DNA of 64,000 nt from CAVTQY01 sp963736975 (GCA_963736975.1 CAVTQY010000001.1:558001-622000); one strand, 5' to 3'; positions 53,447 through 63,343 are shown, counted from the stretch's first letter. A program made the numbers and translations. Notes: a model not told the origin generated them from the letters alone.

Positions 53447-54595
53447 CTACTCTGTCAGCGAGATCCACCGCCCCCCTTCGGCCGAGGACGCCACAGCCGC
53501 GGCAATAAACCGCACTCCAAGAGCCCCATCCACAACCGTTGGAAACGTCACCTCTGCCGCCGTCGCCACCCCGGCGCGTGCCGCCCGGATCGCCGCCGCA
53601 ACTTCGGTATAGATCGTCGCGAACCCCTCCAGATAACCTTCCGGATGTCCCGCCGGCAGCCGCGCGACGCGCGCTGCTTCCGCCATCATCGCCGGGCCGC
53701 CGCGCGTCACCTGCCGTCGCGGCTGACCGCCGGGCGTAAACCATAGCCTGTCCGGCTCCTCCTGCGCCCATTCAAGCGCGCCCGTCTCCCCATACACACG
53801 CAGCCGCAGTGCATTCTCCTGCCCATGCGCCACCTGGCTCGCCCACAACACGCCACGCGCGCCTGAACCGAACCGCAGCAGCACGTGCGCATTGTCGTCC
53901 AGCCGCCGGCCGGCCACAGAAGTTGAAAGATCCGCCAGCACACGCGCCGGCACCTCACCGGTCACAAAGCAGACGAGATGAAACGCGTGGCTGCCGATAT
54001 CGCCGATTGCTCCGCCCGGCCCGGATTTCGCCGGATCGGTCCGCCAGGAAGCCTGTTTCTGCCCGCTCGCTTCCAACGGCCCGGCCAGCCAGCCTTGCGC
54101 GTATTCCGCCTGTACCACCCGCAACCGCCCGATCTCGCCGCGCGCCACCATCGCCCTCGCCTGGCGCACCATCGGATAGCCGGAATAGTTGTAGGTGACC
54201 GCAAACACCCGCCCCGCCGTCTCGGCGAGTCGCACCAACTCATTCGCCTCCGCCGTGCCGGTCGTCAGCGGTTTGTCGCAGATGACATGAAACCCCGCCT
54301 CAAGGGCTGCCTTCGCGATCGGGTAATGCAAGTGGTTCGGCGTGACGATCGCCACCGCCTCCATCCCGTGGGCGCGTCCGCGTTCCGCCGCAAACATCTC
54401 CGCATGCGAACCGTAGCTGCGCGCCGGATCGAGGCCCAGTTCCACCCCGGATGCACGGGCACGCGCCGGATCGGATGACAGCGCACCGCAGACCAGCGCG
54501 TACTTGTCGTCCAGCCGCGCCGCCATCCGATGCACCGCGCCAATAAAGGCCCCCTGCCCGCCCCCCACCATCCCAAGGCGCACGCGGTCCCGCAT
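53447..54595 (-). CDS. Gfo/Idh/MocA-family oxidoreductase
   Basis: A 382-residue NAD(P)-dependent dehydrogenase: dinucleotide motif LGMVGGGQGAFIG, the sugar motif VICDKPLTT with the catalytic Lys, and a GDIGSHAFHL segment supplying the catalytic Asp/His. It starts four bases after the TIM-barrel gene stop and is the last gene of the carbohydrate operon. The family oxidises sugar hydroxyls, often at C2 or C3. Confidence 0.9.
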   Translation of the reverse strand: MRDRVRLGMVGGGQGAFIGAVHRMAARLDDKYALVCGALSSDPARARASGVELGLDPARSYGSHAEMFAAERGRAHGMEAVAIVTPNHLHYPIAKAALEAGFHVICDKPLTTGTAEANELVRLAETAGRVFAVTYNYSGYPMVRQARAMVARGEIGRLRVVQAEYAQGWLAGPLEASGQKQASWRTDPAKSGPGGAIGDIGSHAFHLVCFVTGEVPARVLADLSTSVAGRRLDDNAHVLLRFGSGARGVLWASQVAHGQENALRLRVYGETGALEWAQEEPDRLWFTPGGQPRRQVTRGGPAMMAEAARVARLPAGHPEGYLEGFATIYTEVAAAIRAARAGVATAAEVTFPTVVDGALGVRFIAAAVASSAEGGRWISLTE

Positions 54596-54599
54596 CTTA

Positions 54600-55661
54600 T
54601 TACCCCAGCCCCAACATCCGGCGATTCGCCGCCTCATCCGTGCGCGATGCGGCAAACTCGTCAAACGCCGTGCGCGTCACCTCGATGATGTGGTCGCGGA
54701 TGAACGGCGCACCCTCGCGCGCCCCTTGCTCGCCCGACTTGATGGCGCATTCCCACTCCAGCACCGCCCAGCCGCCGTAGCCGTGCTGCGCCAGCTTCGA
54801 GAAAATGCCCCTGAAATTCACCTGACCGTCGCCGGGCGAGCGGAACCGCCCGGCCCGGTCCACCCAGGATTGATACCCGCCGTACACACCCTGCCGCGCG
54901 GTCGGGTTGAACTCCGCATCCTTCACGTGGAACGCGCCGATGCGCTGGTGATAGACATCGATGAAACCGAGATAGTCGAGCTGCTGCAGCACGAAATGGC
55001 TGGGATCATACAGAATCTTGCAGCGCGGGTGATTACCCACGAGCGCCATGAACATCTCGAACGTCGCCCCGTCATGCAGGTCTTCGCCCGGGTGAATCTC
55101 GAAACACACATCCACACCTGCCGCGTCGAACGCGTCCAGGATCGGCCGCCAACGCGCGGCCAGTGTTTCGAACGCGGTTTCGATCAGGCCCGCCGGACGC
55201 TGCGGCCAAGGATACATGTACGGCCACGCGAGCGCGCCCGAGAACGTGGCATGCGCCGTCAGACCAAACCGCGCCGAAGCACGCGCCGCCTTCTTCAACT
55301 GCTCGATCGCCCATTCCTGCCGCGCCGTCCGGTTGCCGCGCACCGCCGCCGGCGCGAACGCATCGAACGCCTCGTCATACGCCGGATGCACCGCAACAAG
55401 CTGGCCCTGCAGATGCGTGGACAGTTCCGTGAGCTGCACGCCGGCCTCCGCCAGCGTTGCCTTCACCTCATCGCAATAGGCCTCGCTGTCGGCGGCACGA
55501 TCCAGATCGAACAGCCGCTTGGCGCCGGTCGGGACCTGCACGCCCTTATAGCCCAGCGCGGCCGCCCACCCCGCCATGCCCCGCAGGCTGTTGAACGGCG
55601 GAGCATCGCCGGCGAATTGCGCCAGGAAAATCGCCGGACCGCGGATCGTCTGCATCGTCAT
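54600..55661 (-). CDS. Sugar phosphate isomerase/epimerase (xylose isomerase-like TIM barrel)
   Basis: A 353-residue metal-dependent TIM barrel. Metal-ligand segments are FEIHPGE (Glu), YDPSHF (Asp), AFHVKDAE (His) and VLEWE (Glu). ATG 55661 overlaps the upstream dehydrogenase stop (ATGA). It is longer than the 255-residue paralog in the same operon. Probably interconverts keto-sugar intermediates made by the Gfo/Idh enzymes. Confidence 0.88.
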   Translation of the reverse strand: MTMQTIRGPAIFLAQFAGDAPPFNSLRGMAGWAAALGYKGVQVPTGAKRLFDLDRAADSEAYCDEVKATLAEAGVQLTELSTHLQGQLVAVHPAYDEAFDAFAPAAVRGNRTARQEWAIEQLKKAARASARFGLTAHATFSGALAWPYMYPWPQRPAGLIETAFETLAARWRPILDAFDAAGVDVCFEIHPGEDLHDGATFEMFMALVGNHPRCKILYDPSHFVLQQLDYLGFIDVYHQRIGAFHVKDAEFNPTARQGVYGGYQSWVDRAGRFRSPGDGQVNFRGIFSKLAQHGYGGWAVLEWECAIKSGEQGAREGAPFIRDHIIEVTRTAFDEFAASRTDEAANRRMLGLG

Positions 55662-56791
55662 GCGAACACCTCCTCGCCCGCGCCTTGCGGCAGCGCTTCC
55701 GGGCGCTCGCACGGCGTCTCGATCACCACATGCCGCCCCTCCAGCGAGGACCGCTCGAATGCATCCAGCACTTCCAGCACGTGCAGGGCGAGCGCGCCGT
55801 TGGCACGGTGCGGGCGGCCTGTACGGATGGCGGCAGCCATGTCGAGCAGGCCGATAATGCGGTAATCGGCGACCTCGGCGCCGGTTCGAAGCGTCCGGTT
55901 CGGCGCGCCGAACGGATGGGTGCGGATGTCGAGCGGCCTCCAGTCGCCGTCCCGCTTGCTGACCTGCGGCTCGCCGCCAAAGAAATTCGGATCAGGCACC
56001 AGCATGCTGCCCTCGGTCCCGTAAATTTCCAGCGGCAGCCGGCGGTGTTTCCAAACATCCCAGGAATGACTGAGCGACACATTGGCGCCGTTGGCGAAAG
56101 ACAGGACGCCGTTCACCGTCGTCGGTACCTCGACAGTGATGTTTTCTCCCGCAAGCGGCTGGCTGCCGATGCGGCGCGTGCGGCTCGGCGTCGAGGCCTC
56201 AGCGGTCACCCGCGACACCGGTCCCAACAGGTTCACAAGCTGGGTTACATAATAGGGGCCCATGTCGTGGATCGGTCCGCCGCCATGCTGGTAGAAGAAG
56301 GCGGGATTGGGATGCCAGTGCTCCATCCCGTGCGACAGCACCGCCGCCGCGCCACCGACCGGCACCCCGATCGCGCCTGCATCGATCACAGCACGGCACG
56401 CCTGATGTCCGGCGCCCAGAAACGTGTCCGGTGCGCAGCCGATCCGCAGCCCCTTTTCCGCCGCGGACTCGGTGACCGGCTTCGCTTCGGCGAAACGCGT
56501 CGCCAGCGGCTTCTCCAGGTACACATGCTTGCCGGCCGCCAAAATCTGCAAACTCACCGGCGCATGTGCGGCGGGAACCGTCAGGTTCACCACGATCTCG
56601 ATCTCCGGATCGGCAAGCAGCACACCGACCGGCACGGCTTCTACGTTGTACTCGCGGGCCCTCGCCTGCGCCGCGTCGGGACGGATATCCGCCACCGACT
56701 TCACGCGCACCAACCGCGAGCGCCCGGCGCCCCGCAAATACGCGTCGCTGATAATACCGCAGCCGATCAAACCGATGACGGTCGGTCCCAT
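55658..56791 (-). CDS. Gfo/Idh/MocA-family oxidoreductase
   Basis: A 377-residue dehydrogenase with IGLIGCGIISDAYL, catalytic Lys in VYLEKPLAT, and HDMGPYYVTQLVNLLGP. It is clearly distinct in sequence from the operon's other Gfo/Idh gene. The two may act at different steps of the same pathway. It overlaps the next gene and is preceded by the short isomerase with a five-base gap. Confidence 0.91.
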   Translation of the reverse strand: MGPTVIGLIGCGIISDAYLRGAGRSRLVRVKSVADIRPDAAQARAREYNVEAVPVGVLLADPEIEIVVNLTVPAAHAPVSLQILAAGKHVYLEKPLATRFAEAKPVTESAAEKGLRIGCAPDTFLGAGHQACRAVIDAGAIGVPVGGAAAVLSHGMEHWHPNPAFFYQHGGGPIHDMGPYYVTQLVNLLGPVSRVTAEASTPSRTRRIGSQPLAGENITVEVPTTVNGVLSFANGANVSLSHSWDVWKHRRLPLEIYGTEGSMLVPDPNFFGGEPQVSKRDGDWRPLDIRTHPFGAPNRTLRTGAEVADYRIIGLLDMAAAIRTGRPHRANGALALHVLEVLDAFERSSLEGRHVVIETPCERPEALPQGAGEEVFA

Positions 56792-56796
56792 GCGGC

Positions 56797-57564
56797 TCAG
56801 TCCTCCAGCTTGCTGAGCCAGGCGTAGCTGACGCGCGCGCAGCGTTCGGGATCTGCCGGCTTGTCATGCTCGACCACCATCCATTCGGCGCCGCACTCCC
56901 GGCAGATCCGCCACAGGCTTCGCCAGTCCAGCACGCCGGCGCCGACATCCGCCCAGCCGTCTTCGTCCAGATTGGTGTCCGGCGGAGCAATGTCCTTCAC
57001 ATGCGCGGAGACCAGCCGGTCGCGATAACGCCGCAGCCACGTCCCCGGCTCGGCGCCGCCGCGGATCAGCCAGGCCACGTCCGCCTGCCAAGTAAGCGGC
57101 GTGCCTTGGGCTTCGGCGAAGATCAGCTCCAGTGCGGTGGTTTCACCGTCCTTCGGTTTCAGCTCCCAGTTGTGGTTGTGATAACCGAGGCGGATACCGT
57201 CGTCGGCAAAGCGCCTTGCCATCCCGCCCAGCTCGCGCCCCAGCGCGCGCCAGCCGGCCGCATCCATGTCGCGTTCCGCCGGCGGCACGGACGGCATGAA
57301 CAACTGCTTGAACCCAAGCTGCTTGCAGGCGGCGATCACCGCATCCGGCCGTTCCCGCAACGCCGCCAACCCGACATGGGAGGAGGAAAAGCGAAGGCCC
57401 CGTGCGTCGGTTTTGGCCTTCACCCCCGCCGCATCGTCGAGATGCGAACCGACTCCTTCCACATAACGGAAACCGGCGGCGGCGACCGCATCGAGAATCC
57501 TGTCCAGGTCGCCGAGTGAGCGCAGCGTGTAAAGCTGGACGGACAGGCGGTCGGCTACAGGCAT
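56797..57564 (-). CDS. Sugar phosphate isomerase/epimerase family protein
   Basis: A 255-residue TIM-barrel protein. YHNHNWE holds a family-typical His/Glu pair, ADVAWLIRGG an Asp, SAHVKDIAPP a His and MVVEHDKP a Glu. Start ATG 57564. This is the standard size for the family. It lies between the transporter ATPase and the first Gfo/Idh gene. Confidence 0.88.
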   Translation of the reverse strand: MPVADRLSVQLYTLRSLGDLDRILDAVAAAGFRYVEGVGSHLDDAAGVKAKTDARGLRFSSSHVGLAALRERPDAVIAACKQLGFKQLFMPSVPPAERDMDAAGWRALGRELGGMARRFADDGIRLGYHNHNWELKPKDGETTALELIFAEAQGTPLTWQADVAWLIRGGAEPGTWLRRYRDRLVSAHVKDIAPPDTNLDEDGWADVGAGVLDWRSLWRICRECGAEWMVVEHDKPADPERCARVSYAWLSKLED

Positions 57565-57584
57565 CGGTTATCTCCGTACAAGCG

Positions 57585-58673
57585 TCAAAGCCGCGCACCG
57601 GTCACAGCATCGAACAAACTCAGCCGATGCTCCGGCAACGTCACGCGCAACCGGTCGCCCGGCGCCAGCCTCGTCTCCGCCGGCAGGCGGATAGACAAAG
57701 CCCGATCGCCGAGCCGCGTCCAGGCGAGCAGATCGCTGCCCATCGGCTCTGTCATTTCGACCGCAACATCCTGCGCCATCTCGCCGTTCCCGGCCAGCAT
57801 CACATGCTCCGGACGGATGCCCAGCTCTACCGGCATCGCATCGCACGGCTGCTGCGCGAATGCATAACCGCGAAGCGGCACGGATGCTGACGGCGCCGCG
57901 AACACCGGTCCATCCGCCCCCAGCGCGATCCGCCCCGGCAAAAAACTCATCGCCGGCGATCCGACAAAGGTGGCAACGAAACGATTGGCCGGACGCAAAT
58001 AGATCTCCTGCGGCGCACCGATCTGCTGGAACCGCCGATCCTTCATCACTGCGATGCGGTCCGCGAGCGTCAACGCCTCGATCTGGTCATGCGTGACATA
58101 AATCATCGTTGCACCCAGGCTCTGGTGCAGCCGCTTGATCTCCACCCGCAGCTCGGCGCGCAACTGCGCGTCCAGGTTTGACAGCGGCTCGTCGAACAGG
58201 AACACGCCGGCATCGCGCACCAGCGCACGGCCGATCGCCACCCGTTGCCGCTGGCCGCCGGACAACTCGGCAGGCCGGCGGTCCAGCAGCTCCGTGATCT
58301 GCAGCATCTCCGCCGCCGATCGCACCCGCCGCTCGATGTCCGCCCGCGCCAGCCGTGCCACCCTGAGCCCAAAGGACAGATTGCCCCGCACGCTCATGCG
58401 CGGGTACAGCGCGTAGGACTGAAACACCATGGCGATGCCGCGGTCCTTCGGCTCGTCCCAGGTCACGTTGCGCTCGCCGATCCAGATCTCGCCGTCATCG
58501 ACCTCAGTCAGCCCGGCGATCGCATTGAGCAACGTCGATTTGCCGCAGCCGGACGGGCCCAGCAGCACCAGGAACTCCGACTGCGCAACCTCGAGGTCCA
58601 GCCGGTCCAGAACCCGAACCGCGCCATACGTCACCGCCACGCCGCGTAAGGAGACATTGCTGCGGCCGTTCAT
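57585..58673 (-). CDS. Carbohydrate ABC transporter ATP-binding protein (MalK/UgpC-like)
   Basis: A 362-residue ATPase: Walker A GPSGCGKST (39-47), Q-loop FQSYALYP, signature LSGGQRQR, Walker B FLFDEPLSNLD, and His switch VTHDQ. The C-terminal third is the MalK-type regulatory TOBE/OB region (GIRPEHVML). It would power the two permeases encoded upstream. Confidence 0.95.
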   Translation of the reverse strand: MNGRSNVSLRGVAVTYGAVRVLDRLDLEVAQSEFLVLLGPSGCGKSTLLNAIAGLTEVDDGEIWIGERNVTWDEPKDRGIAMVFQSYALYPRMSVRGNLSFGLRVARLARADIERRVRSAAEMLQITELLDRRPAELSGGQRQRVAIGRALVRDAGVFLFDEPLSNLDAQLRAELRVEIKRLHQSLGATMIYVTHDQIEALTLADRIAVMKDRRFQQIGAPQEIYLRPANRFVATFVGSPAMSFLPGRIALGADGPVFAAPSASVPLRGYAFAQQPCDAMPVELGIRPEHVMLAGNGEMAQDVAVEMTEPMGSDLLAWTRLGDRALSIRLPAETRLAPGDRLRVTLPEHRLSLFDAVTGARL

Positions 58674-58676
58674 CCG

Positions 58677-59564
58677 CTATCCCTTCACCGCACCGGCCGC
58701 GATGCCGCGCACGAACCAGCGGCCGGAAACCACATAGACCAGCAGCGGCACCAGCGCGGTGAGCAAGGTGGCTGCCATATCCACATTGTATTCGCGCACC
58801 CCCTGGGTGGAGTTGACGATATTATTGAGCTGCACCGTCATCGGCAGGTTCGCCCGCCCGGCAAAGACCAGGCCGAACAGGAAGTCGTTCCAGATCCCCG
58901 TGACCTGCAGGATGACGGCGACGACGAAGATCGGCAGCGCCATCGGCAGCATGATCGCCTGGAAGATCCGCCAGAATCCGGCGCCATCCACGCGTGCCGC
59001 CTTGAACAGCTCCTCCGGTAATGCGGCAAAATGGTTGCGGAAAATCAGCGTCATCGTCGGCAGGCCAAAGATCGTATGCACCAGCACGATGCCCGGGATC
59101 GAATTGTTCAGCCCAAGATGCGAGAAGATCCGCACCAGCGGGTAAATGAACACCTGATACGGAATGAACGCCACCGCGATCAGCGCGCCGAACAACAGTA
59201 CCGCTCCGCGCGGCCGCCAGAAGGACAGCGCATAGCCGGTGATGGCGCCGATGGTGATAGATACGATCACACTGGGGATCAGGATGCGCAGCGAATTGAC
59301 AAACCCCACCCTGATGCCGTTGCACGTAAGCCCTGTGCAGGCGGAGAACCAGGCCTTGCTCCACGCCGCAAGGCTCGGAGCTGCGGGCAATCCCAGCACT
59401 TGGCCCTGACGGATTTCGGGCATGGCCTTCAGCGAGGTTACCACCATCACATACAGCGGCGTCAGAAAGAACAGCGCACAGATGACCAGGAACGCGTAAA
59501 GCCCGGCGCGGCCCGGTGTCAGCCGCTTCGGCCGGCGCCCGCGCGGGACCGCGCGTCGAATCAT
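58677..59564 (-). CDS. Carbohydrate ABC transporter permease (MalG/UgpE-like)
   Basis: A 295-residue permease with six helices and the EAA loop ELFKAARVDGAGFWRIFQAIMLPMALP. ATG 59564 overlaps the partner permease stop (ATGA). The frame extends far upstream, but that part is a shadow of the partner gene. Confidence 0.93.
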   Translation of the reverse strand: MIRRAVPRGRRPKRLTPGRAGLYAFLVICALFFLTPLYVMVVTSLKAMPEIRQGQVLGLPAAPSLAAWSKAWFSACTGLTCNGIRVGFVNSLRILIPSVIVSITIGAITGYALSFWRPRGAVLLFGALIAVAFIPYQVFIYPLVRIFSHLGLNNSIPGIVLVHTIFGLPTMTLIFRNHFAALPEELFKAARVDGAGFWRIFQAIMLPMALPIFVVAVILQVTGIWNDFLFGLVFAGRANLPMTVQLNNIVNSTQGVREYNVDMAATLLTALVPLLVYVVSGRWFVRGIAAGAVKG

Positions 59565-60439
59565 GCCGGACGCCTGACGGGGCTTCTCGACCGCCAATAG
59601 AACAGCGGCGTGAGCACGATGACGACGGTGACCAGCATGGTCGTCGCGGCTGCCGTCGCCAGCCCGACATTGCCGCGGTCGAACAGGTAATCCATTACGA
59701 ATTTCGCCGGTACTTCCGAGGAAATCCCCGGGCCGCCGCTGGTCATCGCCACGACCAGATCGTAGAGCCGCGCCACGCTGGTGGCGAGCAGCAGGGTCGC
59801 CGTTGCGAAGCTGCCGCGCAGCAGCGGCGCGACCACGAACACATACACCCGCCAGGCCGGAATCCCGTCCACGCGCGTGGCCTTCCAGATGTCCGGATCG
59901 ACCCCGCGCAGCCCTGCCAGCATGATCGCCATCACCAGCCCCGACGCATGCCAAACCGCCGCCAGCACCAGCGTGTAGATCACGCGCTGCGGCCGGACGA
60001 GCCAATCGAAATGCAACCAGTCCAGCCCGAGATCGTGCGCGATCTTCCCAATGCCGAGCGTCGGATCCAGCAGCCAGCGCCACGCGAGGCCAGTCACGAT
60101 GAACGACATCGAGAATGGATAAAGGAAGACCGTCCGCAGCACGATCTCGCCGCGCACGCCCCGGTCGATGAAAGCGGCCAGCATGAAGCCCAAAGCCAAC
60201 GCCGCCAGTATGAACAGCGCGCCGAAGATCACTATGTTGCCTACAGAGACCTGCCAGCGCACATTGCTGAACAGGCTCTCGTATTGCCGCAGGCCGACGA
60301 ACACCGAACTCGGCAGCATCCGCGAATTGGTGAACGAGATCCACACCGTCCACCCCATGCCGCCACAATAGGCGACCAGCGCGATCAGGAAGGCCGGCGC
60401 GAGGGCCAGATGCGGAGCGAGGCGCCGGCGTGCGCGCAT
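59561..60439 (-). CDS. Carbohydrate ABC transporter permease (MalF/UgpA-like)
   Basis: A 292-residue permease with about six helices. The EAA loop is DIWKATRVDGIPAWRVYVFVVAPLL. It starts 13 bases after the binding-protein gene and is coupled to the second permease. Together they form the membrane channel of a type I sugar importer. Confidence 0.93.
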   Translation of the reverse strand: MRARRRLAPHLALAPAFLIALVAYCGGMGWTVWISFTNSRMLPSSVFVGLRQYESLFSNVRWQVSVGNIVIFGALFILAALALGFMLAAFIDRGVRGEIVLRTVFLYPFSMSFIVTGLAWRWLLDPTLGIGKIAHDLGLDWLHFDWLVRPQRVIYTLVLAAVWHASGLVMAIMLAGLRGVDPDIWKATRVDGIPAWRVYVFVVAPLLRGSFATATLLLATSVARLYDLVVAMTSGGPGISSEVPAKFVMDYLFDRGNVGLATAAATTMLVTVVIVLTPLFYWRSRSPVRRPA

Positions 60440-60452
60440 CGCGGCGCTTGTG

Positions 60453-61698
60453 TCAGAGGTGTTGGTTGAGCGTGGTCGCCACTCGGTTGACGAACGTATC
60501 GGGGGTCATCGCCGGATTGTTCCAATATTCGGAGATAACGTCCTCGACCGCGCCGGTAAGCGCCGGCGGCGAGAGCATCTCGTTCGCCGGTACCTGCGCG
60601 TTCGGGTCGGCGATCCAGTGCGACGCCTTCTGCGCGCAGGCATCCAGTGAAGCGGTGCTGACATCGAGCCGAACCGGAATCGAGCCCTTCTTCTGCGCGA
60701 AGGCGATCTGCACCTTTGGATCAAGCAGCACGCCTGCCAGCAGCGCCTGAGATTTCGTCAGTCCGTTGCTGCCGCCCTGGCGTGGGAAAGCGAATACGTC
60801 GCCCCCCATGACATAGGCGATGCCGTGGTCGCTCAGCACGGTGCAGCCATAATCCTTGTCGGGCGTCTGGCCCGCCGCGGTGAACTCGCCCTTCGCCCAG
60901 TCGCCCATGAACTGCATCCCGGCCTTGCCCTGGATGACCATGTTGGTGGCATCGTTCCAGTTCCGCCCGGGACTCCCTTCATCCACATAATCATGCAAGT
61001 GCTTGAAAGGTTTCCGCGATCTGACGGAAGGCGGGTCCCTTCACCATGGCGACATCGCGCTTGCCCCAGAAGGCGACGAACATGTCGCGACCGCCCTCCC
61101 CTACCAGCACATTGTTGAACAGGTTGCGCTCCCAGTTCTTCTGACCGCTGAACGCGAGCGGCACCAGCCCGGCCGACTTGAGCTTGTCCAGCGTTGGGAA
61201 CAGGTCCTCCCAGTTCGTCGGCGGCTGCGCGCCGGCCTTGGCCAGCGCCGCATTGGAGTAGAACAGCCAGTTCTGGCCGTGGATGTTCACCGGCTCGGCA
61301 TAGACATGCCCGTCGCGCGTGATGGCTTGGAGGAAGGAGGGTGGGAGAAACGCCTTCCAGTCCTGCGCCGCCGCTGGCGTATCCAGGCTGGCCAGCAGGT
61401 CGTTGGCGACGAGATCATCGAACTGCTTGCCGGTGTTGAACTGCATGGCGGTCGGCGGGTCGCCGCCGATCGTACGGTTGATCGCAGCGGCACGCGCGGC
61501 GGCGCCGCCGGCGATCGCGGTATCGACCCATACGCCGCCCGTGGCGCGATATGCATCGGCGAACACCTTCACCGCCGCCGATTCGCTCGCGGACGTCCAC
61601 CAGTGAATGACTTCCGCGCGCGGCTGCTGCGCCTGCGCTGTACCGGCGATTGCTGTGACGGCGGCGAAAGCCAACCCGAACACATGACGGCGGCGCAT
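60453..61698 (-). pseudogene. Sugar-binding protein of the ABC importer, frameshifted by one base
   Basis: ATG 61698 (AGGGGG upstream) starts a signal peptide (LAFAAVTAIAGTAQAQ) and a normal family 1 binding protein (EVIHWWTSASESAAVKVF, NIHGQNWLFYS, FAFWGKRDVAMVKG). Near 61000 an extra T shifts the frame and gives a stop after FRQIAETFQALA. Removing it restores KHLHDYVDEGSPGRNWNDATNMV and the intact C-terminal half (GKAGMQFMGDWAKGEF). The remaining seven operon genes are intact, so a recent mutation or a sequence error is likely. Confidence 0.87.
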
Positions 61699-61850
61699 GG
61701 CGATCCCCCTGTTGGTTCTCTTCGCAGCCGCGATTATAGCTGCGTTGCCGGCAAGCTTCCGCGGCCCAAAATATTCCGTCAAGGGCAGGGGTGGCTTGCC
61801 CAGGAAAGCACTAGCGTTGTCGCCGCTGGCGCGCGACCCGGTTCGGGAGA

Positions 61851-62531
61851 CTACGCTGCGGAGCTCAGGCCGTCTCGCCAAAGCGTTCCATCACCAGTAA
61901 TGAGATTCCAGACTGCTGGTTGTTCGTATCGCACCCTGTGCAGCATCTCATCGACGCTGGTCACCGAGGGCTGACGAAGTCCGTGGTGCTCGACCAGCCC
62001 GTCGAGTGGAACGAAGTGAATGCCGGAGGCCGCCAGCAGCCGCAGCAGTTTGGGCTCCATCAATGCACACCAATGCGTCAGCCCCATACGGTAGCTGAGT
62101 TGAACGAGGCCGCGGATAAGCAACAAACGGGCGAGGCTGCCTGACAAACGGCTCGCCGCGCGCAGCTCCTTCGATAATGCGAAACGCGACACTTCGGCAA
62201 CGCACGACCGCCGCAACGCCCACAGGCGGGGCGGATTGGCGAACTGCTCAATCGGCAGGAGAGCTCCTGGCCCCTTGAGGCGCGGGATGATGAGCCGAAC
62301 CGTGCCTATCGCTTTTCCTGTCGGACGATGGCGCAGAAGAACGTGCCGCGACATGGCGTCGAACGCGTCGGTTTCCATTCCATCCTGCCCTGACTCGAAA
62401 CGGCGCTCCAGACAATAGATCTGATAGCGCAGACGGAACACTTCTTGCAGTGATTTGTCGCTTTCTACCGTTTCTAAACCGAAAACACATGTCGCAGCAC
62501 GAATTGCGTCGGTGTTATGATCCACCTCCAT
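61851..62531 (-). CDS. PEP-CTERM/exosortase system-associated acyltransferase
   Basis: A 226-residue GNAT-like protein of the autoinducer/N-acyl amino-acid synthase superfamily. It has the family pattern VFRLRYQIYCLERRFE at the N-terminus, HVLLRHRPTGKAIGTVRLI, CVAEVSRFALSK, and GLTHWCALMEPKLLRLL, with a final HFVPLDGLVEHHG. ATG 62531 has GGGCGG upstream. Such genes usually sit in exosortase/exopolysaccharide loci; none is visible here. Confidence 0.82.
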   Translation of the reverse strand: MEVDHNTDAIRAATCVFGLETVESDKSLQEVFRLRYQIYCLERRFESGQDGMETDAFDAMSRHVLLRHRPTGKAIGTVRLIIPRLKGPGALLPIEQFANPPRLWALRRSCVAEVSRFALSKELRAASRLSGSLARLLLIRGLVQLSYRMGLTHWCALMEPKLLRLLAASGIHFVPLDGLVEHHGLRQPSVTSVDEMLHRVRYEQPAVWNLITGDGTLWRDGLSSAA

Positions 62532-62908
62532 AGACCCGCCCTTTCCTATCGCGGAGACAAGGTAGTGCCTCGCTCCGTGCCTCGCCGAATGGTTGTTGTT
62601 GAGAAGCGGTCGTGAAACCGCTGCCGGGACTCGTGTGTTCCCGCATTTGTGGGCGCACAAGCCCGTGTGTCAAATAGAACTATTCGGAACGTTCATGCCG
62701 CCGCCCGCTTCAAGTAATCCAGTGACATGAGGCAAAGCATTGCCATTTTTTCATGAGATCGTTTCTTGAAAATGCACATCGATCCGCACTCGGCTTCACA
62801 GGTCGAGGACATGATCGGGGAGTAAACCTTTTGTCACGACGACTTGACTGGATTTCCTACCGGCTGCGCGACAAATACAAACCCTGTGCTCGTCGCTCGG
62901 TAAATTAC
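62532..62908. other. Gene-free upstream region of the acyltransferase gene
   Basis: An AT-richer stretch (notably 62690-62890) between divergent frames. It may hold promoters, but no boxes, palindromes or RNA genes are clear. An upstream extension of the next frame (from 62753) is not protein-like. Confidence 0.35.
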
Positions 62909-63283
62909 ATGCCATCTGAGAAGGACAGCCTGACCTCCTGTTTCCAGGCGGTGACTGCGCTGCGGAGCCACGATCCTGCCGTCCGCCGGCCGGCGGTTTT
63001 GACACTCCTGGAAGTGGCCCGCCACGCTCAGGGACCTGCCCGGGTCCACGCGGAGCAGGCGCTCACGAAAGAATTCGGCCCTTATGCGGTGACCCACGGC
63101 TTGTCCGGTTGCTCGGCGCCGATCGATGTCGTCGAGACCTGTGATGGTCACTGCCGTGCGTGCGTCTGGTTGTGGCTGGATCAGCCGTATCCGGCTGTGC
63201 ACAAGAGTTCGGCTGGATCAGCCGGGGCCGACCCGCAAAGCGCTTTGCCGGGTGACCGGCTGGCCCGCAAAGCGGTCGCTTAG
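62909..63283 (+). CDS. Hypothetical protein, possible HEAT-like helices
   Basis: A 124-codon frame from ATG 62909. The first 65 residues are helical (SCFQAVTALRSHDPAVRRPAV, then ALTKEFG), resembling one or two HEAT-like units. The rest is Cys/Trp-rich then disordered. Whether it is expressed is unclear. No homologue recognised. Confidence 0.35.
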   Translation: MPSEKDSLTSCFQAVTALRSHDPAVRRPAVLTLLEVARHAQGPARVHAEQALTKEFGPYAVTHGLSGCSAPIDVVETCDGHCRACVWLWLDQPYPAVHKSSAGSAGADPQSALPGDRLARKAVA

Positions 63284-63343
63284 GTCCTCCTCCGCCACAC
63301 GGCCGCTCTTCCCATCCGGCGCGCCTGCCCTAAGCTCCGGCGA

